Origin: a virus
IMG/VR virus record: IMGVR_UViG_3300010334_000030
Location: 1 to 64,000 of that record
Length of the DNA stretch: 64,000 bases
Strand: one strand, 5' to 3'
Shown here: positions 24,661 to 31,697 of the stretch, piece after piece
How the letters are laid out: the number at the start of each line of letters is the position of its first letter
Position numbering within the stretch: the first letter of the stretch is position 1
Notes under the pieces: model-generated
What the model was told of the DNA's origin: nothing
Databases searched by the model: none
Seen by the model: only the letters and a program-made list of their open reading frames with translations
Position numbers and translations under genes: made by a program

Positions 24661-25482
24661 ATGAAAAACACAGAAATCTACAACGAACTAGTGCAGAAAA
24701 TGAGGGAGTTCTTTCTAGCAAAAGGTTACAAAGAAGTACCAACGCAATCACGTTTATCAATCCTGGCGGCATGCGAGAATCCACATTCTATAGCTACCTT
24801 CAACTATCAAGGTGAGGTTTGGCCTTTACCCCAAACTGGACAAATGTGGCTAGAGTATGAGCTTCTAAAGAATCCGGAATGGCCTGGTGTATTTTGTTTA
24901 ACAACTTCATACAGACAGGAAAAAAATCCAATTCAAGGAAGACATGACCTAATCTTTCCTATGTTTGAATTTGAAAGTAAGGGTAATATAATTGATCTGG
25001 ATAACTTAGAGAGGGAGCTATTAGTTCACTTAGGATTTGATAAACCAAATGCTGTTGACTATGAAAGGTTATGCCAGGAGTATGATACGTCTATTCTTGA
25101 GGCTGAGCACGAAACTAAAATGTGGAATGAAATTGGATCTGTTGTATCACTACAGAATTTTCCAATTAGAACAAATCCATTTTGGAATATGAAACACCTA
25201 GCAAATGGGGTATTCAACAAAATAGACGTTATCCTATATGGACAGGAAACCATAGGAAGTGCAGAACGTAGCTGTGACGTTAATAAAATGAGGGAAATGT
25301 TCTACACTATAGAGAATGGAAATTATTGTGCTAAGCTATTCGAATTATTTGGGAAAGAGAGAGTTGAAAAGGAATTAGAGGAATTTTTATCATTTGAATT
25401 CTTCCCTAGATTTGGAGCTGGAATAGGAATGACTAGATTGGAGAGAGCTTATCTACTTAAAAAAGCTGAGGTAAGCAAATAG
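24661..25482 (+). CDS. stand-alone class II aminoacyl-tRNA synthetase-like catalytic domain (Asp/Asn type)
   Basis: 273 residues that form a class II aminoacyl-tRNA synthetase core of the AspRS/AsnRS kind. Motif 2 is CLTTSYRQEKNPIQGRHDL with its invariant Arg, followed by FPMFEFES. Motif 3 is FGAGIGMTRLERAYLL with the terminal Arg. The N-terminal OB-fold anticodon-binding domain of AspRS/AsnRS is missing, so it is unlikely to be an ordinary tRNA synthetase. Relatives of this kind include asparagine synthetase A, YbbB/PoxA-type modifiers and uncharacterised 'amino acid-tRNA ligase-related' proteins; the true substrate is unknown. It is on the plus strand with a long A-rich leader (A10 then ACAAAAA) and overlaps the convergent glycosylase gene by 30 nt. 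Confidence 0.85.
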   Translation: MKNTEIYNELVQKMREFFLAKGYKEVPTQSRLSILAACENPHSIATFNYQGEVWPLPQTGQMWLEYELLKNPEWPGVFCLTTSYRQEKNPIQGRHDLIFPMFEFESKGNIIDLDNLERELLVHLGFDKPNAVDYERLCQEYDTSILEAEHETKMWNEIGSVVSLQNFPIRTNPFWNMKHLANGVFNKIDVILYGQETIGSAERSCDVNKMREMFYTIENGNYCAKLFELFGKERVEKELEEFLSFEFFPRFGAGIGMTRLERAYLLKKAEVSK

Positions 25483-25839
25483 CTTCTTGTCGCGAGTTTG
25501 AATTGATAAATCCTTATTAATAAAGATCTCCCAAGAATCCTTCCCATACTGTCCAATTCCTGGGAGATCCTTTATATCATCAAATCCTTCTAGCCATTTC
25601 CGGCTAAGGTTAATTATCCGGGAGGCTTTTACATTTTGAAATCCGGTTGTTTTTATGACCGCTGCCAAGCTTTCTGGGTTACACGTTATAGCTGATTCGG
25701 GATTTGGAATAAGTCTAAATACGGAGCTTAAAATCGGCCTTACCTGTTTGTTATTTGTTTGATTCAGAAGGACACAACAAACCAGCATTTTCCAAGGATC
25801 GTCTAAATACTCCTCTTGTATAAGAATTTCTCTTTTCAA
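25453..25839 (-). CDS. HhH-GPD DNA glycosylase, MBD4-like
   Basis: A 128-residue protein from a TTG start (25839-25837), shorter than most members of this superfamily. It has DPWKMLVCCVLLNQTNNKQV near the start (pattern of MBD4/EndoIII helices), the helix-hairpin-helix DLPGIGQYGKDSWEIF and the catalytic-Asp segment IQTRDKKLFAYL. The LPGIGxYGxDS hairpin and D-K-L arrangement are those of MBD4-type mismatch glycosylases, which remove T or U from G:T and G:U pairs. It would protect AT-rich phage DNA from deamination damage. A CGAGA-class promoter is 16 nt upstream. Its last 30 nt overlap the convergent aaRS-like gene. Confidence 0.8.
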   Translation of the reverse strand: MKREILIQEEYLDDPWKMLVCCVLLNQTNNKQVRPILSSVFRLIPNPESAITCNPESLAAVIKTTGFQNVKASRIINLSRKWLEGFDDIKDLPGIGQYGKDSWEIFINKDLSIQTRDKKLFAYLSFFK

Positions 25840-25855
25840 TTTTTCAATTTAGGCG

Positions 25856-25877
25856 GTAAAGATATGGTAAAATCTCG
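25856..25877 (-). promoter_or_regulatory. putative promoter, CGAGA-N8-TAnnTTTAC class
   Basis: Minus strand: T7, 4 nt, CGAGA, 8 nt, TATCTTTAC. It lies directly after the dnaK terminator, so transcription stops and restarts within about 50 nt. Confidence 0.7.
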
Positions 25878-25881
25878 GAAC

Positions 25882-25907
25882 AAAAAAAGCCGGGGTTACC
25901 CGGCTTT
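25882..25907 (-). terminator. rho-independent terminator of dnaK
   Basis: A 9-bp stem AAAGCCGGG / CCCGGCTTT with loop GTTA (plus-strand reading), followed on the minus strand by T7. The stem core and loop (CCGGGGTTACCCGG) are identical to those of the terminator at 4806-4827. The T run also serves as the T tract of the next promoter. Confidence 0.9.
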
Positions 25908-25930
25908 ATTGTAAATTTAGAATTTGGTTC

Positions 25931-27805
25931 TTATTTAGACTCAGATTCTTCGAAAACGACATCTTCAACATTAGTATCTGCTGAAGGTTGTTCTGGGGTT
26001 TCCTGAGCTTGGCTGTAAATTCTGCTTGAGATTTCAGAAAGTTTCTGAGCCACTTCATTCATTTTAGCTTCAATGGCTTCTACATCCCCTTCTTCCTTTA
26101 CTTTTTTAAGCTCTTCAATCTGAGTAGAGATTTCTGTCTTCTCCTCATCAGTTAGCTTCTCGTCAAGATCCTTAGCCATTTTCTCTGCCTGGAAGATCAT
26201 AGAATCAGAATCGTTTGTAATTTTAACTTTCTTCAATCTATCCTGATCTGTCTTTTCGTTGTTTTTAGCCTCGTCTTTCATTTTTTGGATTTCATCGTCA
26301 CTAAGTTTAGATCCAGATTCAATTTTGATCTTTTGTTGTTTTCCTGTTCCTTGATCCTTAGCTGACACGTTAATGATACCATTAGCATCAATATCAAAGG
26401 TTACTTCGATTTTAGGAACCCCTCTTGGTGCTGGTGGGATATCAGTAAGCTGGAATTTACCAAGGGTTCTATTATCTGCTGCCATTGGTCTTTCCCCCTG
26501 AAGAACGTGAATGTCTACGGCTGGCTGACCATCTGAAGCTGTGCTAAAAACTTCGCTCTTGGTTAAAGGGATAGTTGAGTTGGATTCGATCAACTTGGTG
26601 AATACCCCACCCATAGTTTCGATACCAAGTGAAAGTGGGGTCACATCTAATAGCAAGACATCTTTAATGTCTCCGGCTAAAACCGCTCCCTGAATAGCAG
26701 CGCCCATTGCCACTACCTCGTCGGGATTAACATTCTTGGATGGCTTTTTGCCAAATAGCTTCTCCACTTCCTCTTGGACTTTGGGGATTCTTGTTGAACC
26801 ACCAACTAGGATAACTTCGTCAATATCAGATGCTTTTAATTTAGCATCAGCTAAAGCTTTAGTACAAGGTTTCAATGTTTTCTGAATTAAATCATCGCAC
26901 ATTGACTCGAACTGAGCTCTGGTAATTTTCTTTACAAAGTGTTTTGGACCTTCTGCACCAGCACTTAAGTATGGAAGGTTTATTTCAGTTTCAGCAGAAG
27001 CTGATAACTCAACTTTAGCTTTCTCTGCAGCTTCTCTGATTCTTTGGTAAGCCATAGAATCTTTAGAGGCATCAATTCCACTTTCCTCTTTGAAAGCTTC
27101 AACTATCCAATCGATAATTTTCTCATCAAAATTATCTCCACCTAAGTGGGTATCACCATTGGTTGAAAGCACTTCAAATACCCCATTACCAATTTCAAGA
27201 ATAGAGATATCAAAAGTACCACCACCTAAATCGTATACAGCCACTTTTAAGTCCTTTTCTCCTTTATCAAGACCATAAGCTAGGGCTGCTGCTGTAGGCT
27301 CGTTAATGATCCTTAAAACCTCCAATCCGGCAATTTCTCCAGCTTCCTTGGTGGCTTGTCTTTGACTGTCATTGAAATAAGCTGGAACGGTGATAACAGC
27401 TTGTTTAACTTCTTCACCTAAATACTCTTCTGCAGTCTTTTTAAGGTTCTGCAAAACCATAGCGGAGATCTCTTGTGGGATATAAGATCTTCCATTGGTG
27501 TCAACCACCACCTTTTCACCATCAGAAGACTTCCTCACTTTGTAAGGCATCTTTTTGGCCTCGTTTTTAACCTCGCTGTACTTAGATCCGATAAATCTCT
27601 TAACAGATGAGATTGTGTTCTCTGGATTGGTTACCGCCTGTCTTTTGGCTGGATCTCCAATTTTAATTTCCCCGTTTTTGAAACTCACAATACTTGGGGT
27701 TGTTCTTTTTCCTTCTTGGTTCACAATAACTACTGGTGCGTTTGCTTCCATTGTGGAAACGCAAGAGTTGGTTGTGCCAAGATCAATTCCGATTACTTTT
27801 GCCAT
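25931..27805 (-). CDS. dnaK: DnaK-type molecular chaperone (Hsp70)
   Basis: A 624-residue, full-length bacterial Hsp70. ATPase domain: [13 protein letters not shown] (5-17), [41 protein letters not shown] and [11 protein letters not shown]. The interdomain linker is [16 protein letters not shown], then the substrate-binding domain and helical lid. The tail is acidic ([13 protein letters not shown]). It refolds proteins with DnaJ and GrpE; dnaJ is phage-encoded at 379-1398, GrpE was not seen. Full-length dnaK in phage genomes is uncommon. It may help fold capsid or the very large fibre proteins here. It is a single-gene unit between terminators, with two inverted repeats in its 150-nt upstream region. 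Confidence 0.97.
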   Translation of the reverse strand: MAKVIGIDLGTTNSCVSTMEANAPVVIVNQEGKRTTPSIVSFKNGEIKIGDPAKRQAVTNPENTISSVKRFIGSKYSEVKNEAKKMPYKVRKSSDGEKVVVDTNGRSYIPQEISAMVLQNLKKTAEEYLGEEVKQAVITVPAYFNDSQRQATKEAGEIAGLEVLRIINEPTAAALAYGLDKGEKDLKVAVYDLGGGTFDISILEIGNGVFEVLSTNGDTHLGGDNFDEKIIDWIVEAFKEESGIDASKDSMAYQRIREAAEKAKVELSASAETEINLPYLSAGAEGPKHFVKKITRAQFESMCDDLIQKTLKPCTKALADAKLKASDIDEVILVGGSTRIPKVQEEVEKLFGKKPSKNVNPDEVVAMGAAIQGAVLAGDIKDVLLLDVTPLSLGIETMGGVFTKLIESNSTIPLTKSEVFSTASDGQPAVDIHVLQGERPMAADNRTLGKFQLTDIPPAPRGVPKIEVTFDIDANGIINVSAKDQGTGKQQKIKIESGSKLSDDEIQKMKDEAKNNEKTDQDRLKKVKITNDSDSMIFQAEKMAKDLDEKLTDEEKTEISTQIEELKKVKEEGDVEAIEAKMNEVAQKLSEISSRIYSQAQETPEQPSADTNVEDVVFEESESK

Positions 27806-27862
27806 TGTTTTTAAAATTTATTTTTTAGTTTTATTGAATTACCTTGAAAAGATTTCTTTTCT

Positions 27863-27936
27863 TTGGCAAATAGATAGTTCAAATTCTTTGCCAATGGGGA
27901 TTTATAGACAAAATAGCATATTATGATCGACATAAT
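27863..27936. promoter_or_regulatory. two inverted repeats upstream of dnaK
   Basis: The first is a perfect 8-bp inverted repeat TTGGCAAA (27863-27870) / TTTGCCAA (27887-27894) with 16-nt spacing. The second is ATTATG (27920-27925) / CATAAT (27931-27936) with 5-nt spacing. They occupy the intergenic region between the dnaK start and the terminator upstream. They are not the CIRCE heat-shock operator sequence. They could be operator sites or RNA structure in a long leader. No clear -7 element was found here. Confidence 0.45.
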
Positions 27937-27956
27937 GGCGAAACGAGAGCAACAAA

Positions 27957-27979
27957 AAAGCCCGTATGTCACGGGCTTT
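27957..27979 (-). terminator. rho-independent terminator
   Basis: A 9-bp stem AAAGCCCGT / ACGGGCTTT with a 5-nt loop, followed on the minus strand by T6. It ends the virion-gene transcript that finishes with 28002-28472. Confidence 0.9.
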
Positions 27980-28001
27980 GTTTTTATAGGGATTGGATTA
28001 T

Positions 28002-28472
28002 TTATTTTCTTCTCTTTCTCTTCATAAAATCAAGGTAGTTCTTAACTATCTTAGATTTAGTCTGTTTAGATCTAGCTGATGGCGTTCCTGCAGAGAGACT
28101 TGGAAATTTATCACCAGATCCATTAAGAGAGTTATTATAAAATCCGGCATTAGTTCCTCCATTCATAGGAGCTTGCACGTTACCCATACCTGGGGTATTT
28201 CCTAGAGTTGCAAGTCCAGGAGCTGGTGATCCAGCTGCTGCCCCCCCTGCCATATCTTCATTAACAAGATCCTCGTCAAGTCCTTTCTCTTTAAGGTACT
28301 CTTTAAGCTGCCAAGATTCTGCGCAACACTCTGTTTCGTCAAGCCATTCTCTAATGCACTCTAGCATGCAATCCTCGTTACAGTCTTCTGTTACTGCATC
28401 TATTTCTGGTCTTGAATCATCTAGACAGATAACTAATTTTCCGTTTGGAACTTTTCCTGATGGGTAAAACAT
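28002..28472 (-). CDS. cysteine-rich, low-complexity hypothetical protein
   Basis: 156 residues in three parts: an acidic N-terminal third with six Cys (CNEDCMLECIREW ... ECCAES), an Ala/Gly/Pro/Asn-rich disordered centre (GGAAAGSPAPGLATL ...) and a very basic C-terminus (SKIVKNYLDFMKRKRRK). This could be a virion-associated or DNA-binding linker protein, but no family is recognised. It is the last gene of its operon, followed by a strong terminator. Confidence 0.75.
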   Translation of the reverse strand: MFYPSGKVPNGKLVICLDDSRPEIDAVTEDCNEDCMLECIREWLDETECCAESWQLKEYLKEKGLDEDLVNEDMAGGAAAGSPAPGLATLGNTPGMGNVQAPMNGGTNAGFYNNSLNGSGDKFPSLSAGTPSARSKQTKSKIVKNYLDFMKRKRRK

Positions 28473-28474
28473 AT

Positions 28475-28702
28475 TTAATCTAATATTTGTTTAACATTCT
28501 TTCTGAATATCCTGATTGTGTTTCCACTTTCGTTCTTAGCCACATAGCCAATAATGTCTCCGTATATATCATGGATCGGAGAGTTAACCAGAAGTTTTCG
28601 ATTTTGATTGTCAAGAATCCACTTATTATCTATCTGGCTCACCTCCTTCTTGTAGTGGTCAAGATAAACAATATCACTTTTTCTTTCATTACAGTCACAC
28701 AT
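28475..28702 (-). CDS. small hypothetical protein
   Basis: 75 residues from the ATG at 28702, one base after the upstream stop codon. A longer frame reaches 28840, but that would overlap the preceding gene by 137 nt. Sequence MCDCNERKSDIVYLDHY, then mixed beta strands (DIYGDIIGYVAKNESGNTIRIF) and RKNVKQILD. No family is recognised. Confidence 0.65.
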   Translation of the reverse strand: MCDCNERKSDIVYLDHYKKEVSQIDNKWILDNQNRKLLVNSPIHDIYGDIIGYVAKNESGNTIRIFRKNVKQILD

Positions 28703-28703
28703 G

Positions 28704-29183
28704 CTATCTAAAATCTCCTTTTTGTTGTTTTCTAATAAGGTACTCGTAAAGGTATCTAAGACCTTTTCTGTAATCGTTAGCGGTTTTAAAAGGTTTAAAT
28801 TTCTTAATATCATTTCCGTTTCCTTCTGGAGTTTCTTCACTTCTTATAGGATTATATCTCCTAACTGTTCCCGATGGATGAACGGTGTAAAAAACATCAT
28901 CATGTCCTCTCTCCTTTTGCTTCTTTGTTGTTCTTACGAATTTAATGGTATTATTAAGTTCCTGCTGATGTGAAGTGTCATCTTTGAATCCAAGTCTTAT
29001 AATCTTCATGTATTCTGGGGTGTTTCTGATAGCATCAAGATTTAACTCCCTACGGGTCTCGACTTTATATTCACCCTCTGGATTGTAATTTTTAAAGCTT
29101 AAAAGATTCTTCACAGTGTATATATCTCTGCTCAGATCCGTATGATCCATTAAATTACAAACCCTCATGATTTTCAAGAGCAT
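28704..29183 (-). CDS. hypothetical protein in virion operon
   Basis: Up to 159 residues; ATG codons at 29183, 29168 and 29150 are all possible and I keep the longest. The protein is basic and hydrophilic (KKQKERGHDDVFYTVHPSGTVRRYN; NDIKKFKPFKTANDYRKGLRYL, both read in part). It follows the large fibre gene by 28 nt. Unknown function. Confidence 0.7.
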   Translation of the reverse strand: MLLKIMRVCNLMDHTDLSRDIYTVKNLLSFKNYNPEGEYKVETRRELNLDAIRNTPEYMKIIRLGFKDDTSHQQELNNTIKFVRTTKKQKERGHDDVFYTVHPSGTVRRYNPIRSEETPEGNGNDIKKFKPFKTANDYRKGLRYLYEYLIRKQQKGDFR

Positions 29184-29211
29184 TAGCTAATTATGGAGAT
29201 CACCTTCGAAA

Positions 29212-31275
29212 TTAGTAGGTAATGTTTACGTTTCTTAATGTTACAGTATCTGTTGCATCGGATAATTGGAAAGATATAAACAAATAATTAGTTATCGCTG
29301 TATTAAAAGATATTGATAATATTGCTGCTTGGGATGCACCAGTACCAGTTGCGCTATTTGTGGTTTGCGGATATCCTATCAATAAACCTGATTGGAGGGA
29401 ATATGACCTTGAAATCTGAGCAAATAAATTACCACCTGCACCAAAAGAATAATTTGAGATTTGTGTTGCACTTCCAAATACATTTGTAGTTCCTGTCCAT
29501 ATTTTTACTTGTACTCCAGCTAATGTTGTACCTGATTGTTCAAACATTATACTACGTACGTTTAAATAATCTGTTAAGGAATTTGCTGGTATTGTTATTG
29601 TTAATAAATTAACTGTTGCTGTTGTTCCAGTTGATGTAATACTTCCTGAAAAATTATACCCATATGCTACACTAAGTTTACCAGTATTATCAGTTGCCAC
29701 TACTCTTGTTCCAGTTCCTCCAAGATCCGTTAAAGTGTTTGTCCCTGTTGTTTTAAATGTGCCAGTAACTTGTAGATTCTGGCCAGTGTCGGTAGTTGTT
29801 CCTATAAGTACATTTCCGCGAAGTATTGTTTTTATAGTACCTGTACTTCCTATAGTGGTTGTGAAGGATCCATATCCTGTTGCGCCATAGCCTATAACTA
29901 TTTGACCCGTTTGACCCACAGCTTCTGGATAAACATTAGTTCCTATCAGTATACTGTTGTCTGCACTTGTAAGAGTGGTTATTCCGTTACTAGCGTAGCG
30001 GCCAGTATTAGTTCCGATTGCAATATTTGATCCTCCGCTTGTTAGATTACTAAAAGTTGCATAGCCTAGACCAAAATTACCATTCCCTGTTGTATTAGAA
30101 CCTAAAGAAGCAAACCCAAGAGCCATATTACCAAAACCATAGGTGTTAGAATTTAATGCGCTTTGACCTATAGCAGTATTTAATGTTCCGAGAGTGTTGC
30201 TGTTTAATGCTTGATACCCTATACCAAGATTACCGTCTGTTGAAATTGTGTTAGCCCCAGCTTGGTATCCTATAAAAGTGTTATAAGTTCCATTGACAAG
30301 CCTTTGCCCGGCATAAAGGCCCATTGCAAAATTGGTATTAGATCCAGATGCACCTCCAAAAGCCCTTATTTCATTAGATGATGTTCCCCCGCTATCAATC
30401 ATTGTAACGGTAGCGGTTCCTGCGGTTACCCGCTTTATGGAGAGCGAAACGGTTCCATCAAAACTGTTTGTTGGAGTTACTGTCAATGCAGTACTTGTGG
30501 TTGCTCTAAATCCTGAATATAGAGTTTTGGTGATATCACCCTGGTTAATATCAACACCACCGAAAACTACCCTGATACTTCCAGCAGTTCTGTTAGTAAT
30601 CGTACAGACAACTTGATAATAGTTACCACTTGTTGCTGATACCGTGTTTGACAGTACGCTGGTATTACCTGTATTATGGGTAAATGTTGGATATACAGGT
30701 GTCCATCCTGTTGAAGTCCAGCCTGCTGAAGATAGAAGCTCGTTTCCTAACTGGCCACCGTCCATAGCGGAGGTGTTAGTTATCTGAAGTCTTCCTGCTG
30801 AGCTAGCGGTAGCACCTATAGCGACACTTCCATTCTTTCCAACATTAAATAATTCAGAGCTTCCGTTTTTAATTTGGAGAGAATATGATGCATTTATAGC
30901 ATTATCACTGTCCTGATTGGTGGTTATTAATAGTGATCCAGTACTTGGATAGAAGACAAAATTTGCATATCTATTAACATCACCTAAATATATTGAGCTA
31001 TTCGGCTCGCTATAAATGTTTGTGTATGTCTGTGCAAGACTCATTTTATATCTGTCCCCAGCTCCATATAAAAAGTTATTGCTTTTTAAAGATGTGAATG
31101 TTCCAGTTCCATTTACGATCAAATCATTAGTAGTGGTATTACCCACGTCCGTTACATATTGCAGAGAGAGATTTGTAGTAGAGCTCCAGGCATACCCATT
31201 ATACGTCCATGTTACACCATTATAAGTGTAGGTTTGGCCTGCCGTGGCGGGATATGGGAAATTTATATTTGGCAT
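29212..31275 (-). CDS. large tail fibre/adhesin with head-like repeats
   Basis: A 687-residue Gly/Asn/Thr/Ser-rich protein. The N-terminus (NINFPYPATAGQTYTYNGVTWTYNGYAW) is the kind of short attachment domain seen on phage fibre proteins. Residues of about 330-450 carry tandem 14-16-residue units of the form G-x-x-N-x-x-(I/L)-G-x-x-(A/T)-(L/F), for example FIGYQAGANTIS and LGIGYQALNSNT, as in YadA/Hep_Hag head repeats that build trimeric beta rolls. The C-terminal 130 residues look like a beta-sandwich tip (SGSITSTGTTATVNLLTI ... NVNITY). Probable receptor-binding fibre. Confidence 0.8.
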   Translation of the reverse strand: MPNINFPYPATAGQTYTYNGVTWTYNGYAWSSTTNLSLQYVTDVGNTTTNDLIVNGTGTFTSLKSNNFLYGAGDRYKMSLAQTYTNIYSEPNSSIYLGDVNRYANFVFYPSTGSLLITTNQDSDNAINASYSLQIKNGSSELFNVGKNGSVAIGATASSAGRLQITNTSAMDGGQLGNELLSSAGWTSTGWTPVYPTFTHNTGNTSVLSNTVSATSGNYYQVVCTITNRTAGSIRVVFGGVDINQGDITKTLYSGFRATTSTALTVTPTNSFDGTVSLSIKRVTAGTATVTMIDSGGTSSNEIRAFGGASGSNTNFAMGLYAGQRLVNGTYNTFIGYQAGANTISTDGNLGIGYQALNSNTLGTLNTAIGQSALNSNTYGFGNMALGFASLGSNTTGNGNFGLGYATFSNLTSGGSNIAIGTNTGRYASNGITTLTSADNSILIGTNVYPEAVGQTGQIVIGYGATGYGSFTTTIGSTGTIKTILRGNVLIGTTTDTGQNLQVTGTFKTTGTNTLTDLGGTGTRVVATDNTGKLSVAYGYNFSGSITSTGTTATVNLLTITIPANSLTDYLNVRSIMFEQSGTTLAGVQVKIWTGTTNVFGSATQISNYSFGAGGNLFAQISRSYSLQSGLLIGYPQTTNSATGTGASQAAILSISFNTAITNYLFISFQLSDATDTVTLRNVNITY

Positions 31276-31299
31276 TATCTCTTATTTATCACTATCTTT

Positions 31300-31653
31300 T
31301 TATGGATTATTAGGATCTGATATTGGCTCTGGATCTGGAGTTGGATCCGGAACTGGATCAGACGTTGGGGTCGGATCTGGAGTTGGCATTGGCGGAACAT
31401 AGTCACCTGTAATTGTTAAATTAAGTTGTGCAGCAACCCAATCCCATGCGTAGTCATTAGTTCCGTAATCGACATATGCTTGGCCTTCCATGTTTAGATT
31501 ACCGTCAACTAGTGAGGATAATTCCATAGTTAATAACTGATAATAAAATGACGCAGATGTTTTTAGATTGTCATTTATGACAACAGCGTTTAGAACCTCT
31601 GCATTTTTAATTTCCCCATTTTTCCAGACCGGTACTGCTTGAATTGTTTTCAT
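31300..31653 (-). CDS. small virion-associated protein with Pro-Asp tail
   Basis: 117 residues. The N-terminal 85 form a compact domain (MKTIQAVPVWKNGEIKNAEV ... TNDYAWDWVAAQLNLTITGDY). The tail is a Pro-Asp-Pro-Thr repeat (PTPDPTPTSDPVPDPTPDP), likely an extended linker. A related domain without the tail is at 37490-37741 (both share a short 'QL(N)LT' C-terminal motif), which is suggestive only. It lies between two fibre genes, so it is probably a virion or fibre-assembly component. Confidence 0.72.
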   Translation of the reverse strand: MKTIQAVPVWKNGEIKNAEVLNAVVINDNLKTSASFYYQLLTMELSSLVDGNLNMEGQAYVDYGTNDYAWDWVAAQLNLTITGDYVPPMPTPDPTPTSDPVPDPTPDPEPISDPNNP

Positions 31654-31697
31654 ATCATATTTGTTTTATTGTAAGTGATTTTATTTCAATTATCAAA

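Noticed and set aside
28703-28840. Longer N-terminus for the gene 28475-28702
   Set aside because: It would overlap the upstream gene by 137 nt; the ATG one base after the upstream stop codon is more plausible.
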